64,000 nt of DNA from Datisca glomerata (Eukaryota; Streptophyta; Magnoliopsida; Cucurbitales; Datiscaceae): assembly GCA_003255025.1 (NCBI GenBank), contig QANY01013371.1, forward strand, positions 1,614,026 through 1,678,025, in the 5' to 3' direction. How positions within the stretch are numbered: the first letter of the stretch is position 1; each line of letters opens with the position of its first letter. Shown here piece after piece: positions 1 through 11,402 of this stretch. Under the pieces are notes generated by a model. That model searched no databases. It was not told where the DNA came from and was given only the letters and a program-made list of their open reading frames with translations. A program made the position numbers and the translations under genes.

Positions 1-1740
1 AATTTTGAAGTGGTAAACTTAGATGATAAGATATTAAGATTACCATGTCTGGTAGCACATGGTTAAGTGATAAAAATGATTGGAAACTATGATTTCCTTA
101 TTTGGTATGTAAGATATTTGAGTAAAGTTGTGTGGGAAAATTTAATAAAGTTATCGGGAAAGTTATATGAATTATACTATAGTAATAATTTTATTTATTA
201 TTTATAGTTTCTTTTTTTCTCAACTTTTAATTTGTTGTAAATGATTATTTATAAATTCTAATACACATTATGTCTTATATATGCATTATTTTACGCACTA
301 ATTAATTAAATATTTTATTAACCCATCAGCAAAATTAAATCAACTATTTTTCTCTTACTACGTCAAAAATTAAAGTAATTTTTTTACTTACACTGTATAA
401 ATAAATTCAATGACAAATTATTCAAAATTATATAGCAAAATTGTATACAGATTCTCTATTAGCAACTACTAAAAAATCTTAATAATTCATGCTGTGTTTG
501 ATTAAATTTTCTCTAGTATGGAAATTATCATAAAATTTCCTTCTTTTATATATAAAAATAAATCTGATATCAATAATCATCATTTATATTAACACATTAA
601 AATGTTTAATAATACATAACAGTTTTTCTGTTACATGTATTTTTCTTCAGTAGATATGTATACCATGGTTATCAATATCCTTCCGTTTCGGTAGGAATGA
701 GCAAAATATTTTAGTTCTGTCAGGGGAACAAAACAGAACAATGATGTAATTTTTTTATATTTTGGTTAAATATAATCTAAAAATTAAATATAAATGATTG
801 AGGGACCCCCAACATTCATGGCTTCGTCCCATAGGTCCGGTTCTTCACATAAAAAATGAGACGTTATAAACAACCCAGCTATATTCTCATTTATAAATTT
901 CATATTTTTAAATATTGATAAATTTTTTATGAATAATATTTATTTTAGGGAAGAAACTGATTTTAATTTCAAGAAAATATTTGATATTATTAACATGTAT
1001 TCTAATAATTTAGATTTTAGATTTTGTATATATGAAGAGTTTATCTATCCTCAATTCAAACTTAATATTTTATTTCATTCATTCTAATTAAAGTGCATAT
1101 CTTAATCTTACGAGACAACCCCGAGACGAGTTGGCAGAAGAGTCGGAAGGGACAAAAAAATTTCAAAATTCGGTATCAAGACCGTTTCGGTTCCACCAGG
1201 ATCAAGATATTTTATGACACTTTTGTGAAGCCTTGGTCCTAAAGAAAATAAAATATCAAAATCAAGTAGGAATAATTGAAACATATAATGGTATTTTTAT
1301 GGGGATTTGAGAAAGTAAAAATTATTTTGAAAAATGTATAGATGTGTTGTAAGATGAGAAAGTTATTTGGTAAAGTGGTAGGGAAAATAATGTGGGATTG
1401 TAATTTTATCATGAAAAATGAGGATATTTGTAACAAACATGAGAAAGTACTGGAAAATAAATTTACCATGAGCTTTACCACGCGGAAAGTCGGAAACAAA
1501 CGACCCCGTAGATTTCTTTTCGCTTATTTTTTTTTGTACTTTGCAATTTCCTTTCCTTGTACTCTTTTTTCTTCTCCTTGTACTCCTTTTTCCTTTTTTC
1601 ATTGTAATTTTCAATCATTATCAATGAAAAGGACTTTGTTTTTCTCAAATTTTGAATTCTCCGTCGTTGTGTATTTGGTGGGTTTTTCACTTATAGAATT
1701 CTACAACATACTGTACTCTTTACCGAATTTTTAATCTCAC
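1..1740. other. AT-rich non-coding stretch, no gene supported
   Basis: I see no conserved protein motif on either strand. Open frames near 1342-1734 and 1363-1690 are low-complexity and match no family I recognise. The part around 1500-1740 (pyrimidine-rich, then A/T-rich) could be a decayed LTR, because the Tat element that starts just to the right lacks a visible left LTR. It shows no clear similarity to that element's right LTR near 7464-7880, so this stays open. Confidence 0.4.
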
Positions 1741-1889
1741 CGATTCAATTGAAACTTCAGCTCTTTAATTCTTTTGGGCTGCATACGTAGCCAGTCATTT
1801 CGAATGGACTTCATTTTTTATTTTATTTTTTCTTTTTTAAAACAACGTTTGTTGAACATCCGTTCTCAATGACTTAAACTTTCAAAACT

Positions 1890-2098
1890 CAAGGACTTAA
1901 GCTTTTTAAAGCTTAAACGCCCTATACTAAAAATGAAGTTCGTAGATAGGACTTAAGTTTTTTTAAAGCTCATGGACCCTATATTTCTTTCTGAAAACGA
2001 TGTTAGTAGACAATAATTTTCAAGGACTTAAGCTTTTTGAAGCTCAGGGCCCTATATTCCCGTCTAAAAATGATGTATATAGACAATAATTTTTAAGC
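1890..2098 (-). repeat. Tandem repeat (~74-bp unit) in 3' UTR of Tat element
   Basis: About three imperfect copies of a unit containing AAGGACTTAAGCTTTTT, a GGGCCCTATATT-like block and TAGACAATAATTTT are seen. They lie between the integrase end of the Tat element and its missing 3' LTR. Tat-lineage Ty3/gypsy elements are known to carry variable tandem repeats at this place. A related array with the same AAGGACTTAGGCT core is found at 38891-39346 in a second, gag-only element. Confidence 0.6.
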
Positions 2099-2155
2099 CC
2101 CTTAGCCGGAAAAAAACCATGGGATAATGTAATTTTCATTAAAGAAAATAAGAAG

Positions 2156-2910
2156 TCATACATAATAGCTACAAAAATTTAAGGCATTCCAAGGTTTAGT
2201 TAAGACATTCTCTTCACTAGTCATAAGATAATAAGACTTGTTTCCTCCGATTGCTGTAGCGATGAATTTCCAATTTGGCCCTAACTTGACTTCATTTTTT
2301 TGGAATATCCTTTTGAGTACGAGGTCCCCGATCTGAAATTGCCATTTTCTCACCATTTTTTGGAAGTATTTCCTTCTATTTTGATTATAGGTAATTAGTC
2401 TGATCAAAGTTTCCTCTTGTTTCTCTTCCAACAGATCAAGATTTTCAATCATCCGCTTCATGTTTGCACCTTCATCTATGGCAGACCTTACCATGGGGCA
2501 CACGATTTCAACAGGTATAACAGATTTTTCCCCGTATTCAAGGGCAAAGAGCATTTCACTTGTGGGCTCCTGAGGTGTAGTTCTGTAAGCCCAAAGAACG
2601 ATGGCAACTCTTCAACCTATCTTCCATTGGCAGATTCTAGTCGCTTTTTCATACCGTCAAGAATCATCTTGTTTGATCTTCTTACTTGCTCGTTGCCCTT
2701 GGGATGATATGATGTTGGCAATTTATTTTTTATACAGAGCCTCTCACAAAAATCTTTCACTTGGCTCCCGGTGAACTGGAGTCCATTGTCAGAGACTAGT
2801 GTTCTGAAAGCTCCATACCTATAGATAATGTTTTTCCATAAAAAATATTTTACCTTTTTTTCCCTTACTCTCGTCAAAGCCCCTGCTTCAATCCACTAGG
2901 TGAAGTAGTC
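2156..2910 (-). pseudogene. Tat integrase remnant
   Basis: The integrase core is visible as YGAFRTLVSDNGLQFTG followed by an E-containing helix (PKGNEQVRRSNKMILDGMKK), matching the second D and the E of the DDE triad. Downstream come a MLFALEYGEKSVIPVEI-type segment and a C-terminal region ending near 2156. A frame change near 2560-2620 splits it in two. The enzyme would insert retroviral-type cDNA into the genome; this copy cannot be functional. Confidence 0.8.
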
Positions 2911-3427
2911 AGTTGTGACAAGAAAAAACCTCTTCTGAGTGGGAACCATCGGTAGTCGTCCGACTATATTAATCCCCCATTACATGAATGACCACAGACT
3001 TAGTAATGTATGCAACTCTTCAGGGACCATCCTTGGAATGGGAGCATACTATTGACATTTGTCACACCTTTTTATGAAGGACATTGCTTCTTCATGATTT
3101 TTTGACCAGTAGTATCCTTCATTTAATAGCTTATTTTCCAAAGACCTCATGCTCGAATGATTTCAACAAATTCCTTTGTGCACCTTCGCTAATGCATACT
3201 TTGCCTCCATTGTTGAGAGACATTTGAGATATGGTCCTGAAAAAGATCTTCTATATAATTTTCCATCAATCAGAGTATACCTTGCACTATGTTGTTGATG
3301 CTTTCAGGATTCCATTCTGTTGGCCGGAAGATCCCCACTAAGAAGATAACAAAAAATACTCTCATGCCTATCATGCCCGCCATCTCCCGTTGTGACTTTG
3401 GCCTTCACCTGTACGGGTGTCGTTATG

Positions 3428-4120
3428 CTAGGCTCGCTCAAGTAATCTATGAAAACATTCCTTTTGAAGGGGAGTAATGCCAAAGATCCCAAAATAGCAA
3501 TTTGCACTGGTGTTCTCTGCCATTCTGCTATCTTTGGCATTGTACTTGCTTGAAATCTGATTAGCAACTAATATCGAATCGTAATTTTTTCTAATATTTG
3601 TTACCTTAAATTCATTCATGAGGAGGAGCCCAGCTAAAAGCGCTTTGTATACCACTTCATTGTTAGATGCTTTAAAACCAAAAGATAGTGCATGCTCAAA
3701 AGTTTCACCGTATGGAGTTTGGACCACGACTCCAACTCCCCGATGATTGAAGGCTCTGTCTATGAATAAGGTCTAGGTTTCCTTATTTGGCTCCGTCATC
3801 GGGGAATCATGTTGCCTGTCTTCGTAAGTGAATTCGACAATTAAATCTTCTAGAACATGTGCGTTCATCGCAGTCTATGGTACATAATGGATGTCATATC
3901 TTCCAAGTTCAAATGCCCACTTTACGAGCCTTCCAATCATCTTCGGAGAATGTAGAAGACTCTTTATGGGAAATTCCGTTACTACATTGATCATATGCAC
4001 TTGGAAGTAATGTCTTAATTTCCTTGCAGCAACGATTAATGCTAACACCAACTTATCCATCCTTTTGTACCTTGTTTTCACAGCCGCAAGACTTTTACTA
4101 ACAAAATAAACCAGCATCTA
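3428..4120 (-). pseudogene. Tat RNase H and second RNase-H-like domain remnant
   Basis: From right to left, 4117-3875 carries SKSLAAVKTRYKRMDKLVLAL and SLLHSPKMIGRLVKWAFEL, typical of the Ty3 RNase H end. Next, 3727-3428 carries a second RNase-H-like domain (ALSFGFKASNNEVVYKALLAGL then YDSILVANQISSKYNAKDSRM). Having both domains is a Tat hallmark. The two blocks are in different frames and are separated by decayed sequence. Confidence 0.75.
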
Positions 4121-4525
4121 CTATCCTCCTTCTGTCTTGACCAACGCCGCACTGACAGCCATTTCTGAAACCGTGAGATAGAGAAAGAGTTCTTCGCTAG
4201 GTAACGATTTAGTCAGCAGCGGGGGAGAGGCCACGTACTACTTAAGTCTTTACATTATTTACTCACATTCTTCGTCCCATTGTTGTTCAGGATTCTTTTT
4301 AAGTTTGGTGAAAAACATTCTACATTGATCATTTGATCTTGCCATGAATCTATTTAGTGCATCCAATTTTCCGTTAATCTTTGAATCTCCTTTTTAGTCT
4401 GTGGCGACTTGAGTTCTATGATGCCTTGACTTGATCAGGATTAACTTCAATTCCTATATTATTAACCAGGTGTCCAATGAACTTTCCCACTGCCACTCCA
4501 AAGGTACACTTTTCTGGTTACAACC

Positions 4526-5043
4526 TCATGTTACTATCTCTAAGGGAAAAAATGTTTCCTTTTGATTACAGATGAGGTTTGTTCTCATTTCTGCTTTAAC
4601 AAGCATATCATCGACGTAGACTTCCATTATTTTTCCAATCTGTTTTTCAAAAATTTTATTAACCAATTGTTGATATATTTCACCTGCATTTTTTATATCG
4701 AACAACATTATAGTGTAGAAAAATATTCTGAAATCAGTAATGAAAGATGTATTTTTTTATCAGATTAGAACATTTTCACCTGATTATAACCGGAGTACAA
4801 GTCCATGAAGCTTAGGAGCTCGTGTCTAGATGTTGCGTCCACCATCTGATCAATTCTTGGCAATGGGTAGTCATCATTCGAGCAAGCTTTATTTAAATCT
4901 GTGAAGTCTACACAGTTTCTCCACTTTTCATTCTTCTTTTTTACCACAACAACATTTGCCAACCACTTCATGTAGCTTACCTCTTTGATGAACCCAACTT
5001 TGAGCTTTTTTTCCTCTTTTATGGCCACCTTTCTCTCACGCAC
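4526..5043 (-). pseudogene. Tat reverse transcriptase remnant
   Basis: Conserved RT blocks on the minus strand include NVVVVKKKNEKWRNCVDFTD, LPRIDQMVDATSRHELLSFMD and YSGYNQVKMF, then after a frame break FDIKNAGEIYQQLVNKIF and the catalytic VYVDDMLVKA (YVDD box). The polymerase copies element RNA into DNA. Frame breaks near 4765 and after 4526 inactivate it. Confidence 0.85.
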
Positions 5044-5332
5044 AAAAGACTACTTTTTCTACTTCACAAGCTTCACAAAAGGATCTACATTTAATTTATG
5101 ACAAATTAAATTTTCATTGATACTTGACATGTCAGCTGTCGTAGTAGCAACGATGTCGGCGTTCTCTCTGAGAAACTCTGTGAGTTCCCTCTTCTCTTCT
5201 TCAGTTCAATTCCGCACCTATCTGAGTTATTTTTCTGTTTCCAAAGTCAATGGATTTTGTTCTACTCGCTGCCTCATATCTTAGATTGCTCTCGTCTGGC
5301 TCATCTTCATTTGGTTGTTATTTCTTAGCTAT

Positions 5333-5620
5333 TTATTTCCCATTATTTTGGACATGTGCATCTTTCTTCCTCACGGAATCAAGTGTCATTACTACCCAAC
5401 AATGGGTTACGGCCTGATCTCCTCTAATGGTTCGTACTGCCGTCGGTGATGGATACTTCAGCGTTTGGTAGTAGCTGGATGGGAAAACCTTCATCTTGTG
5501 AATCCATGTCCTTCCAAGTATCGCGTTATAGGGCAACGGTGTATCGATCACTACGAAGTCTGTGATATGGTTGAACGGGTCTGCATGTACAAGAAGTGAT
5601 AAAATTTCTACAGAATAAAT
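5333..5620 (-). pseudogene. Tat protease-RT linker remnant
   Basis: The minus strand encodes PYNAILGRTWIHKMKVFPSSYYQ, matching the conserved YNAILGRPWLH region after the aspartic protease in Tat elements. The protease active site itself, expected around 5600-5760, is too decayed for me to call with confidence. Confidence 0.65.
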
Positions 5621-6090
5621 TATGGTTCTGATGAAACAAATGAGTAGTTTCCCAGCACAATAAACCTTGGAGCATTTATTGCTATCTTTTCGAGTGTTGA
5701 TCGGTGGAGAATATTTACAGCACCCCCATCATCAATTAGGACCCTTCGCAACAAGTAGCTCCCGATCTGAATGGTAATTACCAATGAATCATTGTGTCTC
5801 CCATATCACCCGTTGTCTTCATAAAAAATGATGGGGACACCATTATTGTTCACTTCTTTAGATCCGCCATTCACCTCGAAAGTTGATTTTTCTTACAATA
5901 GATCTTTCTTTCTTTTCTCGAGATGCCTTCATGTTCTGTCAGAGCGATGATTGTATCTATGATCCTTAATGATTCTTTCTCCTTGGGGGCGTCCTTCATT
6001 CCTATCCTACTGGGGTTGATCTCTCCTGACAATAAAAGCTTTTAGATGCTCCTCCTGTATAAGGTTTCCAATATAGTCTTTCAACTAGTA

Positions 6091-7330
6091 TCAATCCTTC
6101 GTTTGGTGGCCAGCACTCTGGTGGTAATAACAGAATTTGTCTTTATCTATTTCATTCGGCTCTTTTATGAGCGGAGGTGGCCTCTTCAACCACGATTTAT
6201 CCTTGATGATCTCAAGGATTTGATGGACCGGAATAGTTAAAGGAGTGTAGATTTTCTCCCTTGGTTGAACCCAACCAGCTGGCCTCCATTTCTTTTCCAT
6301 ATCATTCCTTCTTTCATCCGTTTTGTCTATTTTGTCAGGTTCACACATTCCCGTTCTCGAGATTCCTGTATTCTGGCCTTGGCCTGAACTCCGTTGTTCT
6401 GCCAATTTCTGAATGCTCTTCTTTTCTTCCTCTAGGGTTATGTACGTCTGTGCCCTAAGAAAAGTCTCTGCCATCGTAAGCGGTTTATTTTTGGACAGAT
6501 CCTCAAACATGTGTGAGTCCGAGTCCAACCCTCATCTGAATGCTAGCCGCACCACACGATCATCACAGTTTTTCACTTTCATCATCTCATCTTTGAAACA
6601 GTGAGTGTAATTTCATAAAGATTCTCCATTTCTTATCGTGATTGTCAATAGGTACTCTGAGTCTTCCATAACCATCATGTAGGTAGAATACTATTCCAAA
6701 AATGCAGAAAACATTCTAGCAAAATTATCAATTGAACTTTGGGGTAAAGAATGATATCACTTTAATGCATTGTCGTCCAGACTTGTTGGGAACATTCTGC
6801 ACATCAACTCATCCTCGTGTTGATATAGCACCATTACTTGCTGAAACGACACAAGTGATCTACATGATCCATTTTCCACTTGTAGCACTTGATTTTAGGG
6901 GAAATGAACTTCTTTGGTATAGGGGCCGCCACAATTTCCAGGCAGAAAGTGGATGGTGTCAGCTTTACCAGATCCATCATTCCAGTGACACCCAGTTTCC
7001 TCATCTCCAATGTCTTCCATTCTCGCCCGTAGACTCTTTCCCATGGTCATGAGAACTGACTTCTGGCTCATCACGTGGACATTTTTACTGTCACCCGGAT
7101 TTGGCTGCCTGGTAGTTCGTTCTCCATCTTGCAGGTTCTCGTTCTCCCGTTCTCCCACCACAATCCTCTGGCTTGCCTCCATTCTTATCTCTGTAACATC
7201 CCATTGTAACGCTTCAATATGTTCTTGCATAGTTTGCTACACGCTATGTAATGCTTTGCTGGTTCAGGTTTCCATGCTCTGCATTCCAGTTAGAATGGTT
7301 TGGATCATGTCTTGTACTCCTGCGGGCTGT
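6091..7330 (-). pseudogene. Tat gag remnant
   Basis: The clearest part is 6528-6091: a SKNKPLTMAETFLRAQTYIT segment, a basic linker, and an incomplete zinc knuckle (KFCYYHQSAGHQTKD) resembling the Tat KYCxFHxxxGHxTEEC box. Upstream, 7230-6895 encodes a charged N-terminal region; the middle (about 6530-6890) is broken by stops. Gag forms the virus-like particle. The gag of the element at 37509-41715 shares the LTMxETFxRxQxYITLEEEKK core, so the two are relatives. Confidence 0.7.
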
Positions 7331-7441
7331 GCGGGCTAGTTAACAGGGTTATTGACAACGTTAGCATCATTTCTCGTTTCCCGCAGAGTTTGTGATCTGG
7401 TTCAAATTATTTTGGATTATGATCTTGAGTTGATTCTTAGA

Positions 7442-7460
7442 CTCTTAATGAAAGCACCAA
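7442..7460 (-). other. Primer binding site of Tat element
   Basis: Read on the minus strand this is TTGGTGCTTTCATTAAGAG, beginning with the TGG expected to pair with a tRNA CCA 3' end and lying between the putative 5' LTR and gag. The gag-only element has a close variant at the same place (40931-40948), which supports the assignment. I do not name the tRNA. Confidence 0.55.
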
Positions 7461-7895
7461 AATATAAAGGAAAAATGCTTCACACTCGAAAATAAAGAGA
7501 GAAAGCGAATAAAAAATAATATGAGAGTAATTACTTGATTGAATCTTGAATGTCCCTTGGAGTTACAATTAACCTCTATTCATAGGCTTTCATAAAATCT
7601 GATCGAGTTTATCTAATTTCACTAAAAATGAGATTAACAGAATATTCAATAAGATTTAGTCTATCTACAGTAACAACCAAAATATCTTAATCATCTAATT
7701 AAATGAACGGTCTTGATCTCTTTTCCCATATCATCACATTGGCTAGGTATGTGCCTTCTTCTTATTGGTATTTCTTAAGGCCGTGTCAGAGAGATTCATG
7801 TTCATTCATTATCCTGTTATTATCAAAATCAAATTCATCACTAAATCTTAAATATATCTCCAGTGCACAAAGGACCAAACTGTAAAATTCCTCAT

Positions 7896-8083
7896 TATTT
7901 AATAGTGTCCAAATTTAACACTGATGTTAATATGATCATTAACGTCTAATGAGATCCATAATCATCAACTAATAAATATAGAATGTATTTATTTAATAGT
8001 GTCCAAATTTAACACTGATGTTAATATGATCATTAACGTCTAATGAGATCCATAATCATCAACTAATAAATATAGAATATTTA
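7896..8083 (+). repeat. Exact 94-bp tandem duplication
   Basis: Two head-to-tail copies, 7896-7989 and 7990-8083, both begin TATTTAATAGTGTCC and end with AATATAGAATG or its near match. I see no internal difference apart from the extreme end, so the duplication looks recent. It lies outside any recognised element, just beyond the putative LTR of the Tat copy. Confidence 0.85.
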
Positions 8084-8644
8084 TATACATTCCATCTACA
8101 AACATATAAATTAGATTTGAGATCTTGACCATCATTATATATATTTAAATAAGGATTACAAAAGGTCAAAATATTTGAATGGTGCATAAACGATAAAACA
8201 ATTATTAACAACTAGAAAAATAATTTTCACACTAGGATTTGTTAACATGTTAACTAGTTAATAACAACAAAAAATAAGCATAAAAAACAAGATTTTTTTT
8301 AGTTCAGGAATAATACTTTATCACATCTATTATTAACATATTTATGGAGGATAAAAAATGAGTTTTTCTTTAAATGGTAGAAAGATAAAACGAAGGGGAA
8401 TTATCACTTTAGGATTTCGGAAATAATTAAACAAATGTTATAGGAATATCTCATAATTCCCATATTTTGAATTTGCATTAAATTCTTAAAAAAACTATAA
8501 GATGTTTTTTTTTGGGAACTATAAGATATTGAAGAATAGAAAGTGAATATTTGTATAGAGTTCTTCTCATGTATGAACGTTCCGTAGTAAAGTTAGTCCG
8601 GACCTCCATCACCTTCTCCCATTTGCATTCAACTTTCTCTAATC

Positions 8645-11399
8645 CATTATTACAAGAAAAATGGTTTTCCTTCATGATTTTAAGGCGACGGTTATACTAA
8701 CCATCCGGTAAAAAAAATTGGTAAAACATTCGGCGGTAGTTTTTAAAATACCGTCGCTAGAAACCTTCAAATCCTCATTTTTCCTTTCGCCCAAACCTCT
8801 GTGCTCCTCCACCGTGATTTTCCGTCGTAAGCTCCTCCACTGCAAGCTCCCCCCACCGCTAGCTCCTCCGCTATCTACAGGTACATACTCAATTCTCACT
8901 CTAAATCCCTAATTTTTCTCTGTTTCTCTCGTCTTTCCTCATCTCAAATCTGGTTCTCGAAACTTCTCTATACTCTGTCTTGTTAGTCTGTCAAAGCGTT
9001 CTCTCTCTCTACCTCTTTATCAACTCGAGCTCGAGCGCGTCCCTCTCTCTGTCTCTTTGAAGGTAATTTAAGGTTTCAAAATTATAGATTGATTTATCTA
9101 TTCTTGTTGATTTAGAACCTAAAATTTGTCAAATATACAAATTCTTTATTTTTTGTGCAGATTCTTTAAATTTCACATCTTAGAAAATAGTTCATATAAG
9201 TTGGAGTGCATAATTAGAGTTTTCTGTTTTGTTTATGGATTCATTGGTGTTATGCCTTTTCTAATTTTGTTCTTTTGTTCGTTTGAGTGCAGACTTGTTT
9301 TTTTCCTATGTTTTAAGCCCCTGTTTTGGTGTTTTAAGGTTGTGGTGTCGGCCCGATGCTTTAGAAATGTTGTTTTGAAAATCAATGCTTAAGTGGAGCT
9401 CCTACGAATAACCATGATCTTTCATGCTAAAATGAGCAACTATCATTGTATAATGTAGCAAGATTCTTGAATGATCCACTCATTTGGGGAACATGCCAGA
9501 GTGGACACTAGAGAAGTGTTCATAGTTTTTAATTTTATTTTTAAGTTTTTCCCTATTTCATATTCACTGTTTGAAAGATATATAGTTAAAATTTAAAATA
9601 ATATAATGTTTTGTCCTTATTTTTCACTATTAAACCATGTTTTGTGGAAAATCATTTTGTCCGTGGTAGTCTTATTTTTTTGGCATAGCGAAGTTGAGAG
9701 GAAGTTCATTGATGTGATAATCTTTAAGACCATTATGTGCCTCTGCTTCATCCAGAGTGCTTATCAACATGGTGTTTTACTTTGTTAGTGCTTATCAAAA
9801 TCATCAATGTAATAAAGCATGACATAGTCTACTAATGTCTATCTTGTTTTTATGAAGCTTTACTATAGTTTTTAAATAATTGTTAGTTGCATCAATTATT
9901 ATATTTTCTCCTTGTAGGCATTGTATGATGAAGCAGTTCTAGCATTTAATGTCCAAGGAAAGAAGTCATTTTTTCTGGGGAAAGTTAGAAATGGAGCCAA
10001 AGTTTATGTGAGTTCTCAACTTTTCATCTTGCGGTCCAAAATCTTGATTTGTTATTTGAGTTCTAATAATTAAATTTGTGCTGATGAATACTTTTTGCTT
10101 TGATTTTTAACCATGCAGTAGTCAAATTGAAGATTTAGTCAAGTAGCTATAGTATTTCTCATGGTTCAGTTTTCACTTTTGGAGCTTTCTTAGACATGGT
10201 AATAGACAGCCACAGGTAAACTCTATATTCTCTCTGTGTGCACATGTCTTGGAAATGTTTGCCAATTTTAGGCATCAAATAGAGAATTGACTAGGTTTCT
10301 GCCATTGATCTTCCTGAAAAATATAATGTTATCATCAGCATCTCAGTTCCATTACTACTTAGACAACACTAGACATGACTTGTATGATTTTCTTTTTTAT
10401 GGCTCTTAAAATGCTAAGTTTGAATAACTAGTTTCTTGGGTTAATCTATGTTGCATGTATGGGTAAGTGTCAAGAATTAGATTCTTTTGGTATTCAAGAG
10501 CATGTATTCAGTGCCTATATTTTGCATGTTCTGCTATTAATTCACTTCCTCACAGCTAGAATAGTTCATGTAATAACACGGAATATGTCATGTAGAGGAA
10601 TTCTGAATCTTAATGATGGGAGGAAAGATGGTACATAGTTTTTCTCTATCAATTTTTGTCTTTTGTTGATATATAGTTTTTTTTATATCATTTCTCATGG
10701 ATATAAGGGTTATATATAGTTTTACTATATCATTTCTCATAGATATAAGAGCTACAAATACATATTATATATTGTTCTTTGAAGTAGACTTTGTTTACTA
10801 TTGCTTATATTATTCTTCGTTAGTGCTCGTGTCTATGAACACCTGCCATTTTAATTGTTCACACTACCTCCAGTCTGTAAAGAGAGATGTTCAGTGTAGG
10901 TGGGGAGTGGTTTATTTATATTTTTTCATGCCTATTTTTTGATAGATGATGATGGTCGGTGGACTTTTTTTTGCTCTATTTATATTTATATTGTGCACGT
11001 TATGATTAATTACTGGAGGTTATAGTTTTTAAACTTGAGTGGTTTAGCCCATGGCTCTTTCCTTGGAGGTTAGGTTTTTTTTTTGCTCGATTATCTTTAC
11101 AGCTAAAGTTAAAAGCATGATTGTGGGTTTTGCATTGCAGTCATATAGTTCTTTGACCATGCATTTTGATGAAATCTAAAGGGGACTTTGCATTGCAGTC
11201 GTAAGCTTCAGCTTTTTTTAAAAAATTCACCCTATGGTGATGGTTTTGCAAACCCCGACAAAAGTGCATTTTTGTCGATGGTTCGATTGAAAAAACCGTC
11301 ACAATAAATCTTTACGACGGTTTCTTAACTGCCGTATACATTTTCGACGACGGTCAAAGATAAAAAAGACCACTGCCATAACCGATTTTTCTTGTAGTG
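8645..11399. mobile_element. Non-autonomous CACTA (En/Spm) transposon
   Basis: The right end is a canonical CACTA terminus in reverse (CCGATTTTTCTTGTAGTG). The left end is a slightly damaged version (TTACAAGAAAAATGG). Subterminal regions at both ends carry inverted GACGGT / ACCGTC motifs, as expected for TNPA-type binding sites. A possible 3-bp target duplication ATC lies at 8642-8644 and 11400-11402 if the left end starts at 8645. No transposase is encoded in 2.75 kb, so movement would need an enzyme in trans. The interior looks like captured gene sequence. Confidence 0.8.
9918..10007 (+). pseudogene. Exon-like gene fragment inside the CACTA element
   Basis: A 90-nt open segment encodes 30 residues, from ALYDEAVLAF to RNGAKVY. 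It is bounded by a TTGTAG acceptor and a GTGAGT donor, exactly as a captured internal exon would be. Sequence at about 8790-8990 resembles a pyrimidine-rich 5' UTR exon. CACTA elements commonly pick up host gene pieces. I do not recognise the donor gene and no further clear exon follows. Confidence 0.5.
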
Positions 11400-11402
11400 A
11401 TC

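Larger units (their letters stand above)
1741..7880 (-). mobile_element. Decayed Ty3/gypsy retrotransposon, Tat lineage
   Basis: On the minus strand the domains run in Tat order: gag with zinc knuckle, protease linker, reverse transcriptase, RNase H, a second RNase-H-like domain, integrase, then 3' tandem repeats. A primer-binding-site-like sequence at 7442-7460 precedes a putative 5' LTR at about 7464-7880. No matching 3' LTR is visible on the left, so that end looks lost or unrecognisable. Many frameshifts and stops show the copy is dead. Lineage is assigned from motifs such as VDFTDLNKAC with LPRIDQMVDAT and the extra RNase H domain. Confidence 0.85.

Noticed and set aside
690..1215. Possible fifth hAT element (GTAGGAATGAGC, CCGTTTCGGT)
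   Set aside because: No matching inverted end and no 8-bp target duplication could be found.
1342..1734. 130-residue open frame on the + strand
   Set aside because: It has low-complexity Phe/Ser-rich sequence, no recognised domain, overlaps opposite-strand frames and lacks a convincing gene context.
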